IMG/VR virus record: IMGVR_UViG_3300042894_000765
Span: 1-28,156 of that record
DNA from: a virus
Strand: one strand, 5' to 3'
DNA length: 28,156 nt
Shown here: positions 14,690-20,899 of the stretch, piece after piece
How positions within the stretch are numbered: the first letter of the stretch is position 1
Layout of the letters: every line of letters starts with the position of its first letter
Program-made: the position numbers and the translations under genes
Notes under the pieces: generated by a model
The model's database searches: none
Told to the model about the DNA's origin: nothing
What the model saw: only the letters and a program-made list of their open reading frames with translations

Positions 14690-15187
14690 ATGGCTTTCCT
14701 CGACGAAGAATTTACCCTCGACACTCTCCCCGTTGGCAACACCGGCAACTTTGAACCTCTGCCCGAGGGCTGGTACAACTCCACCATTACCGGCGCTGAG
14801 ATCAAGGCCACCAAGGCTGGTGACGGCAAGTACATTGCTGTCAAGTACACCATCACTGGGCCCAGCCATCAAGGCCGGGTGATCTTTGGCAACTTGAACA
14901 TAAAAAATGCTTCAACTAAGGCCGAGGAGATTGGACGCCAGCAGCTTGGCGAGATCATGCGAGCCATTGGCTTGGCAAAGGTGCAGGACACCGACCAACT
15001 GATCGGCGGCAACCTGGGCATCAAGTTGGTCGTCAAGACTGGTGAGTACGCAGGCAACGAGATCAAGGGCTACCGCGCTTTGGGTGGCGTGACACCGGCT
15101 GCGGTTGCGCCGTTCAAGCCTGTTGGGCCATCGGCTGCTGCTGGTATGCCTGCTGCTAAGTCTGCGCCACCTTGGGCTAAGAAGTAA
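14690..15187 (+). CDS. DUF669-type protein, candidate ssDNA-binding protein
   Basis: A 165-aa protein. The core (GNFEPLPEGWYNSTITGAEI, then DGKYIAVKYTITGPSHQGRV, then LVVKTGEYAGNEIKGY) has the strand pattern of the DUF669 phage family, which is thought to include OB-fold ssDNA-binding proteins. An acidic beginning (FLDEEFTLD) and a flexible Ala/Pro tail ending PPWAKK replace the usual acidic SSB tip. In this context it would coat single strands for the Sak4-like annealer and exonuclease. It follows the previous stop by two bases. Confidence 0.7.
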   Translation: MAFLDEEFTLDTLPVGNTGNFEPLPEGWYNSTITGAEIKATKAGDGKYIAVKYTITGPSHQGRVIFGNLNIKNASTKAEEIGRQQLGEIMRAIGLAKVQDTDQLIGGNLGIKLVVKTGEYAGNEIKGYRALGGVTPAAVAPFKPVGPSAAAGMPAAKSAPPWAKK

Positions 15188-15190
15188 GTT

Positions 15191-15272
15191 TTGGGGGGAA
15201 AGTTGCTGGGAGAGCTTAGTCAGTAAGCAGGTCACAGGTGCAAGTCCAGTCCCATGCAGCGAGTACCCCCAC
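15191..15272 (+). ncRNA. Candidate structured RNA with tRNA-like T-arm
   Basis: Directly after the DUF669 stop the + strand can fold. TGGGGG (15192-15197) pairs with CCCCCA (15266-15271). GTTGCTGGGA (15202-15211) pairs with TCCCA plus GCAGC (15250-15254, 15256-15260) with one bulged T. GCTTA (15214-15218) pairs with TAAGC (15224-15228). The remaining segment AGGTCACAGGTGCAAGTCC resembles a tRNA variable loop and T-arm with one mismatch, and also fits GGTGnnAnTCC of cobalamin aptamers. It is not a canonical tRNA: the anticodon arm is five bases short and extra bases precede the 3' acceptor strand. Function unknown. Confidence 0.35.
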
Positions 15273-15274
15273 CC

Positions 15275-15305
15275 AAAAAAAGACCCCGCTTGTGACGGCG
15301 GGGTC
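15275..15305 (-). terminator. Intrinsic terminator facing leftward inside a rightward operon
   Basis: GACCCCGC (15282-15289) and GCGGGGTC (15298-15305) form a perfect 8-bp GC-rich stem with an 8-base loop. On the minus strand it is followed by seven T (15281-15275), a textbook intrinsic terminator. On the plus strand no T-run follows. The loop shares TGTGACGG with the terminator near 18890. Confidence 0.7.
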
Positions 15306-15340
15306 AATATGAGCAACAACAACCAACAGGAACACTAACC

Positions 15341-16354
15341 ATGAGAATCCCTGAATCGGATATTACCATCACCAGCCTGATCGATCAAGCCCATGAAGCC
15401 CGGACTGAGAAGCCCCGCGCTCATATGGGTTGCTCTACGTTAGGCCATCATTGTGAACGCTGGCTTTGGCTATCGTTTCGCTGGGCGGTGGTTGAGAAGT
15501 TCCAAGGCAGGATCCTGAGACTGTTTAGGCGTGGATTCAATGAGGAGGCCACCATCATCAGTGACCTACGCGCCATTGGCATGAGCGTGTCAGGAACCCA
15601 ACGCCGGGTGAACTTTGGCAGTCATGTATCGGGCAGCCTGGACGGTATCGGCAAGGGTGTGCCTGGTGCGCCAAAGACTGAACACGTGCTGGAGTTCAAG
15701 ACCCATTCGCTCAAGAGCTTCAACGACCTTGAGAAGAATGGAGTGCAAAAGTCCAAGCCCCAGCATTACACCCAATGCCAAGTGTACATGCACGGCACCG
15801 ACCTGAAACGTGCCTTGTACGTTGCCGTCTGCAAGGATGACGACCGCATCTATACAGAGCGGCTGGAGTATGACCGCGACCATGCCATCAAGGCCATCGA
15901 CAAGGGCCAACGGCTGGCGCTGACTGACCGCCTGCCACCGCCGATAAGCACCGACCCGACATGGTTTGAGTGCAAGATGTGTGCAGGCCATGACTTCTGC
16001 CACGGAAGCAAAACCACTAAGCAGGTCAACTGCCGAACGTGCGCCCACATCACGCCGTTGTCAGATTCGACTTGGCACTGCGCTAAGTGGGACGCCATTG
16101 TGCCGCTGGATGCCCAACTTACAGGCTGCGAGAGCCACGTTATCCACCCTGACCTTGTGCCTTGGAAACGCCTAGAGGGGCCAAGCGACTGGGTTGCAGT
16201 CTATGAGATCAATGGACAAAGCATTGCCAATGGTGAACCAGACGAGGGCGTTTACGCCAGCAAGGAACTGTTAGCTAACACCGCCGCCTGCGTTGACGCC
16301 GACCCGCAGGTCATGGCGCTGCGGAAAGAATGGGATGGGAGGGTAGTGGGATGA
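15341..16354 (+). CDS. PD-(D/E)XK (Cas4/RecB-like) exonuclease with extra zinc-type Cys clusters
   Basis: A 337-aa nuclease candidate. The PD-(D/E)XK core shows GSLDGIG (Asp101) and VLEFKTHS (Glu118, Lys120), followed by QHYTQCQVYM, the usual helix after the active site. Cysteines at 31 and 38 (CSTLGHHC), 211, 214 and 220 (CKMCAGHDFC) resemble the iron-sulfur or zinc pattern of RecB/Cas4 nucleases. A second cluster, C231-C234-C247-C263, would make a separate zinc ribbon. It likely resects DNA ends to feed the Sak4-like annealer. The start is ATG 15341 after AGGAAC; the end overlaps the methyltransferase by ATGA. The core is by motif; the metal type is undecided. Confidence 0.75.
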   Translation: MRIPESDITITSLIDQAHEARTEKPRAHMGCSTLGHHCERWLWLSFRWAVVEKFQGRILRLFRRGFNEEATIISDLRAIGMSVSGTQRRVNFGSHVSGSLDGIGKGVPGAPKTEHVLEFKTHSLKSFNDLEKNGVQKSKPQHYTQCQVYMHGTDLKRALYVAVCKDDDRIYTERLEYDRDHAIKAIDKGQRLALTDRLPPPISTDPTWFECKMCAGHDFCHGSKTTKQVNCRTCAHITPLSDSTWHCAKWDAIVPLDAQLTGCESHVIHPDLVPWKRLEGPSDWVAVYEINGQSIANGEPDEGVYASKELLANTAACVDADPQVMALRKEWDGRVVG

Positions 16355-16797
16355 ACAACGAATTAATGTTTTCAAGTAAAACTGATATGTGGGCTACACC
16401 ACAAAAGTTTTTTGACAAACTTCATGCTTTGTTTAGGTTTGAATTAGACGTTTGCGCTACGCAAGAAAATGCCAAATGCCCAAACTATTTTACAGAAAAT
16501 TATGATGGATTAGCTCAAGATTGGATAGGAACAGTATGGATGAATCCGCCGTATGGTCGAGACATTGGGAAATGGGTAGCAAAAGCATATAAACAAAGTC
16601 GTTTGCATGGCTCAACTATTGTTTGCTTGCTTCCAGCAAGAACCGACACAAAATGGTGGCATGACTATTGTGTAAAAGGCGAAATTACGTTTATTAAAGG
16701 CCGTTTGAAATTTGGAGACGCAAAAAATAGCGCACCATTTCCAAGCGCCATAGTAATTTTTAGGCTAACGGTGGAGGATGCGCTTAATGCTCCGTGA
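16351..16797 (+). CDS. DNA N-6-adenine methyltransferase (phage Dam family)
   Basis: A 148-aa protein. WATPQKFFDKL, FELDVCATQENAKCPNYF, and the catalytic VWMNPPYGRDI (NPPY at 65-68) are diagnostic of the small phage Dam-type family (PF05869). LLPARTDTKWWHDY and GRLKFGDAKNSAPFPS complete the family pattern. It transfers a methyl group from S-adenosylmethionine to adenine, possibly protecting phage DNA from host restriction. The start is ATG 16351 in an ATGA overlap; the longer frame from 16330 is unnecessary. It is visibly more A/T-rich than the genes on both sides, which suggests recent acquisition. No partner endonuclease adjoins it, apart from general nucleases. Confidence 0.88.
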   Translation: MNNELMFSSKTDMWATPQKFFDKLHALFRFELDVCATQENAKCPNYFTENYDGLAQDWIGTVWMNPPYGRDIGKWVAKAYKQSRLHGSTIVCLLPARTDTKWWHDYCVKGEITFIKGRLKFGDAKNSAPFPSAIVIFRLTVEDALNAP

Positions 16798-18373
16798 ATA
16801 CCAAACCCGCACCATTGACCAACTGTACGCATGGTTCAGCGCAGGCAACACCGGCAACCCTTGCCTAGTGCTGCCCACCGGCTCCGGCAAGTCTCACATC
16901 ATTGCTGCGCTATGCAAGAACGCGCTTCAATCCTGGCCGGAAACCCGCATCTTAATGCTGACGCACGTTAAGGAACTGATCGCCCAGAACGCCGAAAAGA
17001 TGCGCCAGCACTGGCCGAATGCACCGCTTGGCATCTACTCTGCCGGGCTGCGCCAAAAGGAACTTGGCGAACCGATAACCTTTGCCGGGATCCAGTCCGT
17101 CCGCACTAAGGCAAAGCAAATCGGCCATGTTGACCTTGTAATCATCGATGAGGCTCATCTGGTGAGCCACAAAGACGAGGGCGGCTATCGGACACTTCTA
17201 TCAGACATCTATCGGACAAATCCGAACGTGAGGGTGATAGGATTAACCGCTTCGCCTTACCGCCTGGGCCACGGCTACATCACCGACGATCCCGCCATAT
17301 TCGACGCCCTGATCGAGCCGGTCAGCATCGAGGAACTGATTCACAAGGGCTACCTGTCAACCCTACGCAGTAAATTGACCGCCACCAAACTGGAAGTTGA
17401 CGGGGTGAAAAAGCGTGGGGGCGAATACATTGAAGCAGAGTTGCAGGCTGCGGTTGACACCACCGACAAGAACCGCATGGTGGCCGCTGAGATTGTTCGT
17501 TTGGGGTTTGAGCGCAAGTCTTGGCTGGTGTTCTGCGCCGGGGTTGCCCATGCCCAGCATATTGCCACCGCACTACAGGCCCAAGGCATCACCACCGAAT
17601 GCGTGACCGGCGAAACGCCAAGCGCCGAGCGTGACCGCATACTGACCGACTTCAAAGCAGGGCGCATTCGGGCGTTGACTAATGCCAATGTACTCACCAC
17701 GGGATTTGATGCGCCTGGGATCGATCTGGTGGCTATGCTGCGCCCAACTATGAGCCCCGGCCTGTACGTTCAGATGGCCGGGCGTGGCCTGCGGATCGCG
17801 CCCGGCAAAACTGATTGCCTAGTCCTAGACTTTGCTGGCGTGGTCGAGCAACATGGGCCCATCACCGCCGTGAGAGCGCCACCAAAAAAGGGCGACAAGC
17901 AGGGCGAAGCGCCGGTGAAAGTATGTGACCATTGCCAAGAGATATGCGCCTTGAGCGTGAGGGTCTGCCCAGCTTGCGGTGAGGCATTCCCCGAGCCGGT
18001 GAAGCCAGCCTTAAAACTGCACAATCTGGACATAATGGGCGTAGAAGGCACCGATATGGACGTGAGCGCCTGGACGTGGCGAAAGCATATATCTCGCGCC
18101 AGTGGCCGGGAGATGTTGAGCGTGACGTACTACGGGGGGCTAAGTGACCCGCCAGTGATTGAATACTTGGCAGTGACGCATGAGGGCTATGCCGGCGAAA
18201 AAAGCAGGCGCCTACTGGCTGACATTGCCCATAAGGCAGGCGTGACGCTGGATTATGCTGCCGTTGACCTGCATCAGATGGCCCAGCAGATGACAGAAGG
18301 CAAGCCACCGGCCACCATAGAATTCAAAAAAGAAGGCAAGTTTTTTACCGTACTAAAGAGGACATTTTTATGA
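16787..18373 (+). CDS. SF2 DEAH helicase (SSL2/RecG-like) with zinc finger
   Basis: A 528-aa helicase. It shows REYQ near the N-terminus, motif I LPTGSGKS (29-36), motif II IIDEAH (DEAH 121-124), motif III-like LTASP (153-157), a TTGFDAPGID block and motif VI QMAGRGLR (329-336). A Cys4 zinc finger (Cys380, 383, 394, 397) follows, then a C-terminal domain of unknown fold. ATG 16787 has GGAGG nine bases upstream; the ATG at 16778 touches that site and is unlikely. It overlaps the methyltransferase by 11 bases. It would remodel forks or recombination intermediates together with the annealer and nucleases. Confidence 0.88.
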   Translation: MLREYQTRTIDQLYAWFSAGNTGNPCLVLPTGSGKSHIIAALCKNALQSWPETRILMLTHVKELIAQNAEKMRQHWPNAPLGIYSAGLRQKELGEPITFAGIQSVRTKAKQIGHVDLVIIDEAHLVSHKDEGGYRTLLSDIYRTNPNVRVIGLTASPYRLGHGYITDDPAIFDALIEPVSIEELIHKGYLSTLRSKLTATKLEVDGVKKRGGEYIEAELQAAVDTTDKNRMVAAEIVRLGFERKSWLVFCAGVAHAQHIATALQAQGITTECVTGETPSAERDRILTDFKAGRIRALTNANVLTTGFDAPGIDLVAMLRPTMSPGLYVQMAGRGLRIAPGKTDCLVLDFAGVVEQHGPITAVRAPPKKGDKQGEAPVKVCDHCQEICALSVRVCPACGEAFPEPVKPALKLHNLDIMGVEGTDMDVSAWTWRKHISRASGREMLSVTYYGGLSDPPVIEYLAVTHEGYAGEKSRRLLADIAHKAGVTLDYAAVDLHQMAQQMTEGKPPATIEFKKEGKFFTVLKRTFL

Positions 18374-18561
18374 GACACCCCGAACCCCCCAGCGTGATTC
18401 ACTATCGCGCCACTATCAAGGCAGAGCCGCCAATGGTCTGCCATACCTGTGACTGGTACACGAAGGACGGGATTTGCGCTGAATTCGGCGAAGCCCCGCC
18501 TGAGGCTTTCGCATCAGAACCTGGGGAATGTTCATTGTGGGTCTGGGAGGTGCCATTTTGA
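18370..18561 (+). CDS. Small Cys-rich (zinc-finger-like) phage protein
   Basis: A 63-aa protein. MVCHTCDWYTKDGICAEFG then a late GEC give Cys at about 24, 27, 36 and 54, enough for one zinc site. The pattern of a CxxC...C......C knuckle with aromatic residues is common in small proteins of phage replication regions. It overlaps both neighbours by ATGA and TTGA. It may help the helicase or the following nuclease bind DNA; this is by position only. Confidence 0.6.
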   Translation: MRHPEPPSVIHYRATIKAEPPMVCHTCDWYTKDGICAEFGEAPPEAFASEPGECSLWVWEVPF

Positions 18562-18896
18562 CCGCACCATCAGAACACCTAGAACAGGTGCGCCTAGTTA
18601 GTTGGTTTCGTCGCAACTATCCCGGCGTGAGAGTCTTTGCGATACCGAATGGGGGACTTAGAAGCGCCAGCCAAGGGGCTGCGTTAAAGGCTTCCGGTAC
18701 TGTTGCGGGAATCCCTGACCTTTTCGTGCCTGAGTGGCTATTGTGGGTGGAGATGAAACGCGAGACGGGCGGCGTGGTGTCGCCAGTACAAAAGGATTGG
18801 ATCGCGTACCTAGAGAGTATCGGCCACAAAGTTATCGTGGGGCGGGGCTTTGAGGATGCCAAGCGCCAGATTGAGGACGTAAAAAAGCCCCTGTGA
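18558..18896 (+). CDS. VRR-NUC family nuclease
   Basis: A 112-aa nuclease. I start at TTG 18558, overlapping the previous stop, because GGGAGG lies seven bases before it; an upstream ATG at 18528 lacks this site. The family motifs are present: FAIPNGG, AGIPDLFVP (Asp54), WVEMKRETGG (Glu65, Lys67) and SPVQKDWI (Gln78). Stand-alone phage VRR-NUC proteins are thought to cut structured DNA such as Holliday junctions. Here it ends the rightward replication/recombination module, fitting a junction-resolving role. Its stop codon lies inside the loop of the terminator hairpin. Confidence 0.88.
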   Translation: MTAPSEHLEQVRLVSWFRRNYPGVRVFAIPNGGLRSASQGAALKASGTVAGIPDLFVPEWLLWVEMKRETGGVVSPVQKDWIAYLESIGHKVIVGRGFEDAKRQIEDVKKPL

Positions 18897-18908
18897 CGGG
18901 GCTTGTTT
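18881..18908. terminator. Bidirectional intrinsic terminator between convergent operons
   Basis: GCCCC (18887-18891) and GGGGC (18898-18902) form a GC stem with loop TGTGAC; A6 precedes it and TTGTTT follows, allowing extension of the stem. On the minus strand the stem is followed by six T, a strong terminator for the leftward genes. On the plus strand the T-run is interrupted but still plausible for the VRR-NUC operon. Confidence 0.7.
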
Positions 18909-18910
18909 GG

Positions 18911-18964
18911 TTACAGGTTAAGAATCAGGGCCATGAGCCCCGCCACTATGGCGGCGGCTAACAT
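18911..18964 (-). CDS. 17-aa hydrophobic peptide ORF (tentative)
   Basis: The frame encodes MLAAAIVAGLMALILNL, a single hydrophobic helix. Its ATG overlaps the stop of the upstream gene, matching the tight coupling used elsewhere in this genome, and it ends just before the terminator. At 17 residues it could be chance. If real it would be a membrane-inserted micropeptide. Confidence 0.3.
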   Translation of the reverse strand: MLAAAIVAGLMALILNL

Positions 18965-19197
18965 TTGGCCCCCCCGGTGGCTTTGGCGATGGCAGTCTGC
19001 ACCATGGCCCACGCATGATGCGGGATGCTACCGTCGTCGTTTTCCAGGTTTTGCAGCGCCTCCAGCAGATCAGGCGCAGCTGCGATTAGTTGAGCATCTT
19101 TTTTGTTTTGCGGTATCCAACACTCCAAATCAGGCTGATGCACCGCCATCAATGCTTGAGGGTGAACAGCCCACGGCCCCGGCGTATGGTTGCTCAT
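18958..19197 (-). CDS. Small conserved phage protein (HTPGPW...LIAAAPDLLEAL)
   Basis: A 79-aa protein with MSNHTPGPWAVHPQALMAVH, KKDAQLIAAAPDLLEALQNL and MVQTAIAKATGGAKC. The HTPGPW start and the LIAAAPDLLEAL block are a very common small phage protein signature across proteobacterial phages. Function remains unknown to me. It overlaps the zinc-finger gene upstream by ATGA. Confidence 0.75.
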   Translation of the reverse strand: MSNHTPGPWAVHPQALMAVHQPDLECWIPQNKKDAQLIAAAPDLLEALQNLENDDGSIPHHAWAMVQTAIAKATGGAKC

Positions 19198-19361
19198 ATC
19201 TCCCCTTCTCCCTTACAGGTGCCGCAAGTGGTGCCTTCGTGCATCCCTTCGCCTGAACCATTACAAGCAGGGCAGATACCGGGCTCTGAGTCGTCCGGGC
19301 CATCGTCTGCCATGAGTCGGTCGTAATCTTTGTCGTCGTCGTAGTCGTGCCAGTTGGTCAT
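19194..19361 (-). CDS. 55-aa DnaJ-type zinc-finger protein
   Basis: A 56-codon frame from ATG 19361 with ATGA overlaps on both ends. The first half is very acidic (WHDYDDDKDYDRLMADDGPD), the second half carries CPACNGSGEGM and TTCGTCKGEGE. This makes two CxxCxGxG-like knuckles as in the DnaJ central domain, enough for one zinc ion. It may bind proteins or nucleic acid; the acidic tail argues for protein binding. It is a short gene easily missed by length cut-offs. Confidence 0.7.
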   Translation of the reverse strand: MTNWHDYDDDKDYDRLMADDGPDDSEPGICPACNGSGEGMHEGTTCGTCKGEGEI

Positions 19362-19555
19362 GCCACCACCCCATCATGTAATCCGAGCCGCAATTCGGTG
19401 CCGAGGATATCCCCCATAAGCCACCATCCGACAGTCTGACAGTTTGGCATGAGTCCGTAAACATGGACTTCGCCGTTGCAAGTTATGCGATAGCGTCGTG
19501 GCCCGAATTTCGTTCTTAGGGCGTCACGTAGGGTTTTGATTTGTGTGTTTTTCAT
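19358..19555 (-). CDS. Small conserved phage protein
   Basis: A 65-aa protein (MKNTQIKTLRDALRTKFGPR, then YRITCNGEVHVYGLMPN, then VGWWLMGDILGTEL). An N-terminal basic helix is followed by a short beta-sheet segment. I recall the RRYRIT..GEVHVYG pattern from phages of Burkholderiales; function is unknown. It overlaps the zinc-finger gene by ATGA. Confidence 0.65.
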   Translation of the reverse strand: MKNTQIKTLRDALRTKFGPRRYRITCNGEVHVYGLMPNCQTVGWWLMGDILGTELRLGLHDGVVA

Positions 19556-19561
19556 GGTTTC

Positions 19562-19735
19562 TTAAACCTTTCTGTAACTGCCAGCAGCATAAGCTGGCAC
19601 CATGTATCGTGTAATAAAGCACTTGGCAGCATGTAGGCTTTTAAAGTGTCGCATGCGACTACATGCCATCAGGTCGCAAAAATAAACATCTTTTTTATCG
19701 ACATGAGTAAATATCTCAAAGTTTTTGTAAATCAT
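19562..19735 (-). CDS. Small hypothetical protein
   Basis: A 57-aa protein starting at ATG 19735 (MIYKNFEIFTHVDKKDVYFC, then MRHFKSLHAAKCFITRYMVP). The larger frame running to 19990 covers two other coupled genes and is rejected. It is aromatic and basic, with Cys at 20, 25 and 39. The ATG overlaps the stop of the upstream membrane peptide (ATGA). Function unknown. Confidence 0.6.
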   Translation of the reverse strand: MIYKNFEIFTHVDKKDVYFCDLMACSRMRHFKSLHAAKCFITRYMVPAYAAGSYRKV

Positions 19736-19830
19736 GGTTTCATGCTCCAAAAGTAATAAATAAAGGGTAAGCCCCATACGGCAGCGCCGATAAGGCCTTG
19801 GACTAGGGTTATGAGTAATTTGCGCATCAT
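19732..19830 (-). CDS. 32-aa single-pass membrane peptide
   Basis: A 33-codon frame starting MMRKLLITLVQGLIGAAVWG and ending LPFIYYFWSMKP. A basic start precedes one hydrophobic helix. ATGA overlaps with both flanking genes support it as real. It is probably an inner-membrane peptide; the role is unknown. Confidence 0.6.
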   Translation of the reverse strand: MMRKLLITLVQGLIGAAVWGLPFIYYFWSMKP

Positions 19831-20009
19831 TTGCCCAATGTGAAAAAGGAACGAAACCCGTTTTCGTCGATGACGTAGGCCAATGGTTTGCCATATGACT
19901 CACTATCGATAACATCGGCCATGTACTCTGACATGAGGCCGGGCATGGTGTCTGAACCCAGATAAACGGGATTCGCTGGCAGGGCCTCATAAGATGGGTA
20001 CAGTTTCAT
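19827..20009 (-). CDS. Small hypothetical protein
   Basis: A 60-aa protein (MKLYPSYEALPANPVYLGSD, then YMADVIDSESYGKPLAYVID, then GFRSFFTLGK). A clear AGGAG lies nine bases before ATG 20009. It is acidic, with a mixed alpha/beta look. No family is recognised. It begins a short leftward unit behind a 17-bp palindrome. Confidence 0.65.
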   Translation of the reverse strand: MKLYPSYEALPANPVYLGSDTMPGLMSEYMADVIDSESYGKPLAYVIDENGFRSFFTLGK

Positions 20010-20038
20010 GGTGTAACTCCTAAAATGATAGCTATAAA

Positions 20039-20055
20039 CCCTTACACTGTAAGGG
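20039..20055. promoter_or_regulatory. 17-bp palindrome, candidate operator
   Basis: CCCTTACA C TGTAAGGG is perfectly symmetric apart from its central base. It lies 30 bases before the start of the gene at 19827-20009, in the 70-base gap after the Cys-rich gene. On the minus strand it overlaps potential promoter sequence (TTGATC upstream, TTTATAG downstream). The half-site CCCTTACA recurs at 21572-21579. Confidence 0.55.
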
Positions 20056-20079
20056 CTAGAGGGTTATTTGATCAATAAA

Positions 20080-20835
20080 TTACGCGGTAGCTATCGCGAT
20101 AGTGCGACGCTGATGGCCCACAGCATGGTCTGCAATGACGATATCGCGCGCCTTGATTGACGTACCACTGCACAATGTACATTTAGCGCAAGTTGACTTG
20201 CGACCAGCTTCGGCACTGGCAGGGCAAACAGCTTCGCCGGGCTGTACGTCAATGCCCTGCGAGACGCGAAACACTCGCATGCCCAATAGGTTAGCCTTCG
20301 CGGCCTGATCAATAGTATCGGCACTAGCCATAACCAATGGTGCCCACGCGTCAACGTCAAACCCGGGTTCATTCCATTGATGGGTATAACCCCTGCGACC
20401 TAGTGCATAACGTGTTATCTGATTCCACATTTGAACGGGAGCGGCTGCACCATCACCATAAGTACCGATACGTACAATTTTGCCCTCAAGCGCTTTCGCT
20501 ATTGTCGCCGGATCAGCTTTCACATAGCGTCCGCGAAGATATGCGCCATAAACAGATAACACCGACTTAGCCACCTGTACATAGCATGGTGGTTTTCCCG
20601 TCTCGCGCGCATTAATAGGTCGGTGTTCACAGTTACCGCATATTGATTTGTCATCGCCAGTTTGAAGCGCTTTAAATGGATCGATGTCAGACCGAATAAT
20701 GAAAGATTGAACAATCGCGCCAGTCTTATCGTTTTTGGAATTAACGTCAATTCGATTAATAATGACTACGATAGGTTTACCATCGATAAGTGATGGCCCC
20801 TCATATGCGATATAACCCAAAATTTTGTTCCCCAT
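20080..20835 (-). CDS. Cys-rich conserved phage protein of unknown function
   Basis: A 251-aa protein. I start at ATG 20835, with GGAG five bases before it, rather than at 20883. The N-terminus MGNKILGYIAYEGPSLIDGK, the cluster CGNCEHR (66-72) with Cys84, the block RIGTYGDGAA.PVQMW, GYTHQW, and the late CPASAEAGRKSTCAKCTLCS (Cys204, 216, 219, 222) define a family I have seen across many phages without known function. Two separate cysteine clusters could each bind zinc or an iron-sulfur cluster. The ordered conserved blocks suggest an enzyme. It is the largest gene of the leftward right-hand operon, so likely expressed early. Confidence 0.7.
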   Translation of the reverse strand: MGNKILGYIAYEGPSLIDGKPIVVIINRIDVNSKNDKTGAIVQSFIIRSDIDPFKALQTGDDKSICGNCEHRPINARETGKPPCYVQVAKSVLSVYGAYLRGRYVKADPATIAKALEGKIVRIGTYGDGAAAPVQMWNQITRYALGRRGYTHQWNEPGFDVDAWAPLVMASADTIDQAAKANLLGMRVFRVSQGIDVQPGEAVCPASAEAGRKSTCAKCTLCSGTSIKARDIVIADHAVGHQRRTIAIATA

Positions 20836-20868
20836 AATTACTCCAATAGTTGATAGGCATAATTGCCC

Positions 20869-20893
20869 GTTAACCCTAATCAATAGGGCTAAC
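20869..20893. promoter_or_regulatory. Hairpin-forming inverted repeat between leftward genes
   Basis: GTTA-A-CCCTA (20869-20878) and TAGGG-C-TAAC (20884-20893) form a 9-bp stem with one A-C mismatch and loop ATCAA. It lies between the gene ending at 20900 and the Cys-rich gene starting at 20835. No T-run follows on the minus strand, so an operator or mRNA element is more likely than a terminator. Confidence 0.5.
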
Positions 20894-20899
20894 AGTCAA

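Noticed and set aside
15191-15272. Canonical tRNA gene
   Set aside because: A T-arm-like part is visible, but the segment between D- and T-arms is about five bases short, the anticodon loop lacks T33, and extra bases precede the 3' acceptor strand.
15105-15338. 77-aa rightward frame spanning the DUF669 end and the intergenic gap
   Set aside because: It begins inside the DUF669 gene in another frame and runs through the folded RNA and terminator hairpin; the product looks like translated non-coding sequence.
19562-19990. 142-aa leftward frame
   Set aside because: Only its last 57 codons fit the coupled gene order. The upstream part overlaps the 32-aa and 60-aa genes, which have ATGA junctions and, for the latter, a good AGGAG site.
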